Source: Azolla caroliniana | Taxonomy: Eukaryota > Polypodiophyta | DNA: 64,000 bases | Assembly (NCBI GenBank): GCA_043228905.1 | Contig: JBHGNT010000011.1 | Location: forward strand, 19,344,001-19,408,000 | Direction: 5' to 3' | In this document: positions 57,501 through 64,000 of the stretch, piece after piece | Layout of the letters: each line of letters opens with the position of its first letter | Position numbering within the stretch: the first letter of the stretch is position 1 | Translations under genes and position numbers: made by a program | Notes under the pieces: model-generated | What the model saw: only the letters and a program-made list of their open reading frames with translations | The model's database searches: none | Told to the model about the DNA's origin: nothing

Positions 57501-58763
57501 TCCTTACACTGATCTGATTTGCCATTTCCACTCACCAGGATCCCACAAAAGGCGATCAATGGGCTTAGTCTCATAGACCCATAAATCAGAGAGATTGTTA
57601 ACATCATTTGGATGTGGGTTCAATATCCATTTTTTATCTTTCTTCCATAATATACAAATAGGCAGCCTATTCCCTCAAGGTACAATTTCGTCTTCCACAA
57701 AGAGAGAATGAAGTCATCCAGAAGGCAAAACATCGAAGTAAAGGCATTCATGAGAGTTTTTATAACCCCTACATCCCTACATGTTTTCATCCCAATAAGA
57801 CATGTAGGGATGAAAACATACCATACCAAAAGAGACTAGTTTGAGAAGGTTGAAAGGAAGATATTGTAAAGACTCTATCCATTTCTGAATACATAATGTT
57901 GCCTCCCCAAATTGCACTACAAACTTGGGTTTTGTTTTCCATCGTTGAAGAAGAAAAAGTCAGCCAATTCCCAACAGTCTTAGCTTCACATTTATCAAAG
58001 TCAGCCCAATTCAACCTAGTTCGCTTCCCTAACATTACCCCATCTTCTGATGTAAATAGCGGGTTGAATATGAGGGGTTGACACAACCATTCCTCCTACA
58101 TGATGGTAGAGATTGGACTAAGTTATGTTTCAAATCCCTCCATGCCTTCATGATACCCCTAAAAAACTTATCTTGGCAAAAAATATCAATGGAATGGTTA
58201 AAATCTCTCAAAAACCACCATCTAATACTATATTTCCAATTGCCACCGGTAGAAGGCATAACTTTAACCATTCTCTGCCTTAAGATTTTTTTCCAAGGCT
58301 CCCCACCAGGCAATAAACCTCTTATAATAAATTTTCCCACTAAAGCCGTACATTGTAAAAGAGGCTCAATCAATCCAAGACCACCCTCGTCCTTGGGAGT
58401 TGTAATAACTTTCCAAGATACCTTGGCTCTCACATAAGAACAATCTTTAGATCCCCAAAGGAAATTCCTAATAAGCCTTTGTACTTGCGATAAAGCAGAA
58501 CGTGAGGACAACCAAGCTGATAAAATGTACTACATGGAAGCCAACAATACTTGATTGGCAATAACAACCCTTCCTGCCAATGACAATTTAGCAGTATTCC
58601 AATATAACAATTTCTTCCTTATAGCAAGCAACAGAGGAGATACATGATCTTCCGGCGAAATGTTAATACCTACCTAACATCCCAAGTATCTTTTAGGTTT
58701 CCCATGTGGAATCCATTGAAACCCTTCTTGTGGACACCACAAAGGGTTTACTGTGTTACCTAC
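57501..58763 (-). pseudogene. LINE-B ORF2, region between RT and zf-RVT
   Basis: 58035-58511 encodes LSQVQRLIRNFLWGSKDCSY and DEGGLGLIEPLLQCTALVGK, the usual region after the RT thumb. An overlapping frame (57787-58086) continues it, proving a frameshift near 58050. Nested inverted repeats (ccctacatgt/acatgtaggg and tgttttcatccc/gggatgaaaaca) lie at about 57772-57819. Confidence 0.75.
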
Positions 58764-59682
58764 CTAGAACCCCGCTGATTTATTCCAATTAATAACAGTT
58801 CCAGAAGCATAGCAAAATGTATCGATAGCATGTTGTACTCTAGAAAGATTATCGCTAGAACCTTGCAAATACAAGGCTGTATCATCAGCAAATTGACTAT
58901 CCACAACCTGTTCCTCTAACCATGGCCATTGTAGCCCTTTTATATTCACAATATTACTTGTAAGAAAACTACAGTTAAACGCTTCTCCAAGCATCAAGTA
59001 TAAAAAAGGAGCCAACGGACAACCTTGTCTCACTGACCTCGAAATTGCGAATGCTTGGCCTAACTCTCCATCTACTAATACCCTACTAGTATCTGAGTTA
59101 TAAAGAGCTGAGACAGCCGTTAACCATTGATTAGGAAAACCCAACTTTTCCATGGTACCCCTCAAAAAAGACCAATCTACTCTGTCATAAGCCTTTTCGA
59201 AATCCAACAACAAGATTGCTAAATCCTCTTTCCTTTCTTGTGAAATTGCAAGCGTTTCCCAAAATAAAAAAATGTTATCCAATATACTCCTATCTTGTAA
59301 GAACCATGTTTGGGTGTTATGAATGATGTCTGATAAAAAAGGTTGCAATCTCATAGCCAACAACTTAGCATATATTTTGTAAATAGTATTCAATATAGTT
59401 ATTGGTCGCCAGTTCCTAATATCAACCACTACCCCTTCCAGCTTAGGAATAAGATAAATCATACCTTCGGTCCACTTATTTGGCATAAATCCAGTGTCAA
59501 ACACCTCCTGAAATGCAACAGTAATATCAGTCCCAATAAATTCCCAATAATTGCAGAAAAAATCTATTGAGAGCCCATCGATACCAGGGCATACATGGGA
59601 ACCGATTGCATCCAAAGCAACCCTTACTTCAAAAATTGAAATCGGTTTAACCAAAACATTTGTCATATGGAGTGAAACACGT
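58764..59682 (-). pseudogene. LINE-B reverse transcriptase core
   Basis: Open frame with IRNWRPITILNTIYKIYAKL, ILLLDFEKAYDRVDWSFLRG, SVRQGCPLAPFLYLMLGEAF and the catalytic FADDTALYLQG. It is cut on its 5' side by the solo LTR at 59683 and stops at 58764 after NWNKSAGF. Confidence 0.88.
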
Positions 59683-60474
59683 TGTGGAAATCCTCGCGGA
59701 TGCGTAGAAGTTGGGCAAGACCGCGAGGGTCTTGAACCAAGGAATCAAGAAATGGGGAGGAAGAGTCTGTGGTTTACGTGAGCCTTGAGACCGCGGTTTA
59801 AACAGAGAATATTAGCGAAACGAGAGAGATAGTGTAAGAGGATCGTGTGTAGACACAAGCGCGGACAGAGATGCTAAGAACAACTTGCGTTTTGCAGATA
59901 AGTTTCTATTTAATCAATATATGTGCGTAGCGCTGTGGGTGATTACAACCGGATCAGTGTCGGTGGTCGAGCATAGGCTCTACAGTAGTCAGATACAAAG
60001 TGGAATCGGCACACAGAAGGTCGATCCCTAGTTGGGAGTACTCGGTTGTCTTATGCGAGCAGGGGAAGCGCCTTCCGGTGATCTCTCGTAGGACTCCTCG
60101 TCTGGTCTTCTCTCTGTTCCCTTTCTCCTCTCTCGATTACTTTCCCCCAAAATGACATTTTATAAATAGTCAAAGGTCGCCCCCTTTATAGCACAAGGAA
60201 CGACCGTTACAAGTCATTCATGACTTGTCCCTTTCCCTTCCTAGATTCTCCCCCCTGATTCTCTCTCCTCGTAACTCTCCCTACTTACGCGATGTCTGAA
60301 TCCCTATTAATGCCTTAACTACCTAGTACACCTCCCTCCACCTATGCCTAGTACTTACACTATTTAATTCACTAGGGATGTGCACTCGTGCACACTAGTG
60401 CTCCCGCCTGTTTCACCTTGTTTCTACCTATGGCCCGGAATCTTCACGACAACGTGCATGCATAGACTACCACA
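59683..60474 (+). mobile_element. Solo LTR inserted in the LINE-B RT
   Basis: 792 bp with TGTGG...CCACA ends and no internal retrotransposon sequence. TATAAATA at 60161-60168 fits a plus-strand LTR with about 480 bp of U3. The 5-bp flanks (CACGT on the left, CCACT on the right) are only partly alike. LINE coding sequence stops on one side (QLERQRV) and resumes on the other (LHMTNVLV). It was probably left by recombination between two LTRs. It has no sequence in common with the LTRs at 35-44 kb. Confidence 0.75.
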
Positions 60475-60811
60475 CCACTCTCTGTCTCTCCAATTGATCC
60501 AGTGTAAAACATTCAATAGTCAATAAATTACTATAAAATTTCGTAGCAATATCCCTCATTTCTCCGGCATCCTCCATAATGGATCCATAATCCCTTTGTA
60601 GTTGTTTCTTCCCATTAGAAGTTTTTTTTGGAGCTACAAATTTGAAAAAATCAGCGGACACTTTATCCCCCACTTGTGCCCACTTTGCAGCAAATGCATT
60701 ATAAGTGCATTGAGCCCAAGTATCTTGTAATTTACCGAGCTTATCCTTTGCATTATTTAATTCCAACATCACCCACGTAGCCCATGGCATACGTTGTTGA
60801 AAATGTTGCAA
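60475..60811 (-). pseudogene. LINE-B ORF2, region before the RT core
   Basis: Encodes AKWAQVGDKVSADFFKFVAP and FYSNLLTIECFTLDQLERQR, matching the linker before RT in LINE-A (WWSRNGDKVNQQFFKF). The frame runs into the solo LTR. Confidence 0.8.
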
Positions 60812-61157
60812 AGAAGCAACCGCTCATTTCCTACTTAATATCTTAGTTTTGAGTTGACATTGTTCCTCCTTTGCTTTAGTACCAAACCAATTACTAACTT
60901 TAACAATTGCATCTGCAAACTCTATCACACACCATCAATTGTGATACACATGTATGCTTCCAAATTGCTAAAACTTCTCCTCTAAGGGCAACATCTACAT
61001 ACAAGGAGGAGGGTATAGGTGTCCTAAAGGACTTCCCTTTTTCCACTTTTTTCAAAGTAACAATAAGAGGTGAGTGATCTGAGAAAGTTGTCCCAACTAA
61101 TATCTGTAATGATCATCCTAGTGCTATAAAGAAGTCGTCAGCATTGAATCTATCTAA

Positions 61158-61744
61158 TCAAGATATATTAGTACCTAATAACCGTCTATCTGATCTAGAG
61201 AATTGCAAAGATTCAACATGTTTGCTAAACGAGGGAGAGCACCAAGTATCTTGAAAACCATACTTAAAGCACAACCTCTCCCAAAAGCTCAATTCTGAAC
61301 CATATAAAACAGCTTGGCTACCCCCACTTCTATCCAACTTATCCTCAATCATGTTAAAATCTCCGGCCATACACCAATGATCCACCTGGGGTAAAGTATC
61401 ACACATATAATACCACAACCTCCTCCTATATGCTACTGCATTGTGAGCATATACATTTATAAAACCCAATTGTAGATTTTGGATTTCTAAAATAATAAAT
61501 TGCACTCTTCCCTCCACTAAAATCTTATAGCCAATCACATGAGAATACCATTTATGGGCTAATGCTATACAAACACCAGCTTTATTGTGGGATTCGCCAA
61601 TTGCAGGACTCCAAAAATGGACCCATGAACCACTAAACAAGGACCCATAAGAATTGATCCTTGTCTAAGTCTAGCCTTAAATTTTTTTGCTTGTGCACCA
61701 CCCAATCCTTGAACATTCCATGATACAATGCGAAAATTATTCAT
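61158..61744 (-). pseudogene. LINE-B ORF2 start: endonuclease with internal deletion
   Basis: ATG 61744 (MNNFRIVSWNVQGLGGAQA) overlaps the ORF1 stop (ATGAATAA). After about 35 residues the frame shifts to one reading SWVHFWSPAIGESHNKAGV and HWCMAGDFNMIEDKLDRSGG. The segment that should carry the catalytic Glu (LFQEHHL in LINE-A) is missing. Confidence 0.8.
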
Positions 61745-63202
61745 AGGCTAACAAAAGTTGTTTACCTTTCATCCTCTTCTCCCCCACCGTTGCTTTCTTA
61801 GGCTTAGTAATTTGCCCAGCAATCTTGAATCCTTTCCAAAGTTTCCTAGCCACAACTTTTGCGTAATAATCTTTCTTTAGTGAGGAAGAGAGTGTGCTCT
61901 TTCCATCCATCATCACACCTCCTTTCATAACCATAGTATGTGATTGCACAACCGATTTTTCAAGCATGAATCCTTTTGCATTCTTACCATGCCTTGTTAA
62001 GGCCTTTGTTTTAGCCCGAGTTAACCTTCCAGAGTATTGTGAACCGTTCATAAAACCTTCCTCCAACGATATCACAGAAGTGATCCCTTCATTCTTTTCT
62101 ACCGGGGTCATCGCTACCTCCATATTAGCCTCCCCTTGTAATGAGGAAGGCTCGAAAGTTATCATTTGTTCATGATCCTATCCTTCCCTCCCTTCAAGGG
62201 CTTCTCTTTCATAGAACTTACAATATCATTGTCAATTACAATATCATAATCCTCCTCTCTACCACTTCGTACACCATTATTACTAAAAGGGATTATTTGT
62301 AAATCTGATTGGTTAACTTGTGGACTATCATGACTTGCATTTGGTGTCTTTCTAGATGTTACCCCTACACCATAATATGTCCTCATCGAGGATTTCATAC
62401 CATACTTCCTCCTGCCTTCCGTCCAACCTTCACCATTTGTGTTGCTAACAAAATCCTTTTGTATAATTTGTTCATCTCGAACAGGAAAATCTTTGACCAC
62501 GTGGCCAATACAATTACAATTAAAACATTGATTAGGAAGTCCAGAATATTTAACTCTTTGGACCCTCGGTGGGGCCTAAAACATAGCGGGCAGCCTAACA
62601 TATGCGGGTAATGTCATGCCTTTATGTCCAATTAATCGTATATATGGTAGGTTGAGATTCCCAACCACATAGCGCATTACTTCAGATTCTTCATCAATTA
62701 ATTGAGCAATCGATGAGGCCATATGTGGCATCACCGGTCTCCATTCTTTTGGTAAACCCGGAAACATGACAGAAAACACAAAGTAATTAGATAGATGTTC
62801 ACTAACCGCATTTAGGTCAAACCCAGGCTCCCATTGCAAGAAATGCATCCGCATTCCATTAATCCTTGTAGATCCCATCCGAAGTAGCTTCATCACCATC
62901 TCCACAACCAGAAACTCGACATGATAGCATCCTTTCCCTAAAAATTGAATATCCACAACCCTCGATAGCTTTTCTTGGAATCGCGCCTGCAGCAAGTGAC
63001 ACAACTCCCCACGACTAGAACGACCACCGATGACATGTACCGCTGCCGACAATTGACGCAGATGATTTATTTCAGCATGCACCTCTTGTTGCACCTCTGT
63101 CGGCACATCTACATCGACGACCAGATCTGCGATTGGATGAATAACGAAGGGGAGTTCACTGGAATCCCTTCTTGACGTCGTCGCCTTTGTCGTCTCAGCC
63201 AT
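61737..63202 (-). pseudogene. LINE-B ORF1 (DUF4283-like, damaged CCHC)
   Basis: Starts MAETTKATTSRRDSS at ATG 63202. It contains AVHVIGGRSSRGELCHLLQA and MRMHFLQWEPGFDLNAVSEH, typical of plant LINE ORF1. A stop at 62576 precedes the knuckle CFNCNCIGHVVKDF, whose last Cys is replaced. Two more open pieces lead to the stop at 61737, adjoining the ORF2 start. Confidence 0.8.
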
Positions 63203-63207
63203 TCTCT

Positions 63208-63537
63208 ATTATTTTAGGAATGGGCTATTTGCCCCCCCTCCCCCCCCAAAAAAAGAAAAAAAAACTTTTTGGCCCCATAAAAAAATAACTTTTTGGCCCC
63301 TCTATTTTTGGCTATTTTGGCTAAACCACCGCCCCCCTCTTCCCCCCACAAAGAAAAAAAATCTCTGATAGTTCTTCCCCCATTTTGGCCTCCCCAAACC
63401 CATTTTCGTTCCCCTCCCTCAACAGAAAAACATTCTCTGATATAGCTTGGCTCCTCCCCCTCCCTCACCCAAAAAAAAACATTTTGATAGCTCTCTCTCC
63501 CTCACAAAAAAAAAACATTTTGATAGCTCTCTGATAG
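63208..63537. other. C-rich/A-run region upstream of the FAR1-like frame
   Basis: Alternating poly(C), poly(A) and repeated ttttgatagctctct and ttttggccc motifs. It may be the 5' region of the next gene. I see no promoter element I would defend. Confidence 0.45.
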
Positions 63538-64000
63538 CTCTCACTTCGTAGCTCAACACATAGTTGTCCCCTCCATTTTGCCCCCCAAATTTCTAGTAGT
63601 TCTCAACATTTTGGCTATTTTGCCCCTCAATTTTCTGGTCGTTCTCAACAATTTGGCTATTTTGCCCCCCAAATTTCTGGTACTTCTCAACATTTTGGCT
63701 ATTTTGCCCCCCAAATTTCTGGTAGTTTTGCTAATCCCCCATTTTGGCTTCACAACATGTCTCCCCAACCATCTTCAGCTTCAATTATCAATAGAACCTT
63801 CACTGAGAGAGGGGCTCTAATAAGTTTTATCAAGGACCATTTCCGTGCTCAAAATATAATTGTTGTGGTGGATAAGCATAGTGACAATAGAAAAGTCACT
63901 TTCAAGTGCTACTATGGGGGAAAATATCGCAACCCTCTAGGCTTGACTGACGATACTCGCAAAAGACAAACAGGGACTCGTCCGCAACTGCTTCCCTACC
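63538..64000 (+). CDS. FAR1/MULE-like protein, N-terminal part (runs off the window)
   Basis: Frame open from just after TAG 63535-63537 to the window end. The first ATG is 63757 (MSPQPSSASIINRTF), followed by TERGALISFIKDHFRAQNII, VVVDKHSDNRKVTFKCYYGG and KYRNPLGL. This is the layout of the FAR1/WRKY-GCM1 zinc-binding domain at the head of MULE transposases and FAR1-related factors: an (F/L)-x-S/E-RxxLxxF start, then VVxxxSD...V.F.C..GGKYR. Upstream of that ATG, in the same frame, lie three to four 14-residue repeats (SQHFGYFAPQISGT). The real start may be an upstream exon. Near the end the frame reads TGTRPQLLPY, whereas the +1 frame gives RNCFPT, nearer the family's NCPF; a 1-bp indel is possible. 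It could be a transposase, a domesticated gene or a decayed copy. Confidence 0.6.
63601..63726 (+). repeat. 42-bp in-frame repeats (three full units)
   Basis: Units 63601-63642, 63643-63684 and 63685-63726, plus a partial unit from about 63568. Each encodes SQ(H/Q)FGYFAPQ(F/I)SG(R/T/S). Confidence 0.9.

Larger units (their letters stand above)
56545..63207 (-). mobile_element. Decayed L1-type LINE (LINE-B), interrupted by a solo LTR
   Basis: Minus-strand element of about 5.9 kb without the 0.79-kb LTR at 59683-60474. It has ORF1 with a damaged knuckle, an endonuclease with a deletion, RT and zf-RVT, then a 3' UTR ending at a T run (about 56547-56554 on the plus strand). Many stops and frameshifts show it is much older than LINE-A. 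The ends are approximate and I found no convincing TSD. Confidence 0.85.

Noticed and set aside
56120-63260. Target-site duplication for LINE-B based on TATTATT strings near both ends
   Set aside because: The match is only 7 bp of low-complexity sequence and could be chance.

Overview
This is nuclear DNA from a flowering plant, probably a large, repeat-rich genome. The evidence is a plant OEP61/TPR7-like gene with plant-type introns, a TIM23 gene, a trihelix transcription factor, a FAR1/MULE-like reading frame, and many plant L1-type LINEs plus Ty1-copia and Ty3-gypsy retrotransposons. I cannot name the species. There are only four convincing host genes; most of the rest is transposons and their remains. 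All boundaries were read by eye from the sequence.

Layout. 1-2.3 kb: a two-exon gene for a small, probably plastid-targeted, single-membrane-span protein. 2.3-6.6 kb: AT-rich intergenic DNA with SINE-like repeats and TATG microsatellites. 6.7-9.9 kb: an 11-exon OEP61-like gene (TPR domain, C-terminal membrane anchor). 12.9-13.5 kb (minus): single-exon TIM23, with a 424-bp AACCG-rich terminal-inverted-repeat element just upstream. 16.6-18.0 kb (minus): a trihelix factor whose middle is an in-frame array of 11-residue repeats. 18.3-19.3 kb: dense microsatellites ending in a hexanucleotide array of about 340 bp.

20-33 kb: a truncated LINE, two diverged relics of a hAT transposase 3' end, and between them a 7.1-kb L1-type LINE (LINE-A) bracketed by a perfect 17-bp target-site duplication (TSD). 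A degraded PPR relic follows. 35.0-44.85 kb: a Ty1-copia element (TSD ATTAG, tRNA-Met primer site) that has lost its reverse transcriptase. Its gag is split by a 6-kb antisense Ty3-gypsy chromovirus. 45.5-46.1 kb: a non-autonomous hAT-type element with the 8-bp TSD CAATGTAA. 46.9-51.4 kb: three LINE 3' fragments and a probable 263-bp processed retrocopy. 51.4-56.5 kb: intergenic DNA with several minisatellites. 56.5-63.2 kb (minus): a second, decayed LINE (LINE-B) interrupted by a 0.8-kb solo LTR. 63.5 kb to the end: the start of a FAR1/MULE-like frame preceded by 14-residue repeats.

The host genes have no visible pathway link: one acts in mitochondrial import, one probably at plastid/ER membranes, one in the nucleus, one unknown. 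I see no undescribed multi-gene system. The most unusual items are the repeat-expanded trihelix protein, the repeat-headed FAR1/MULE-like frame, the nested defective retrotransposons, and the retrocopy of an unrecognised protein.
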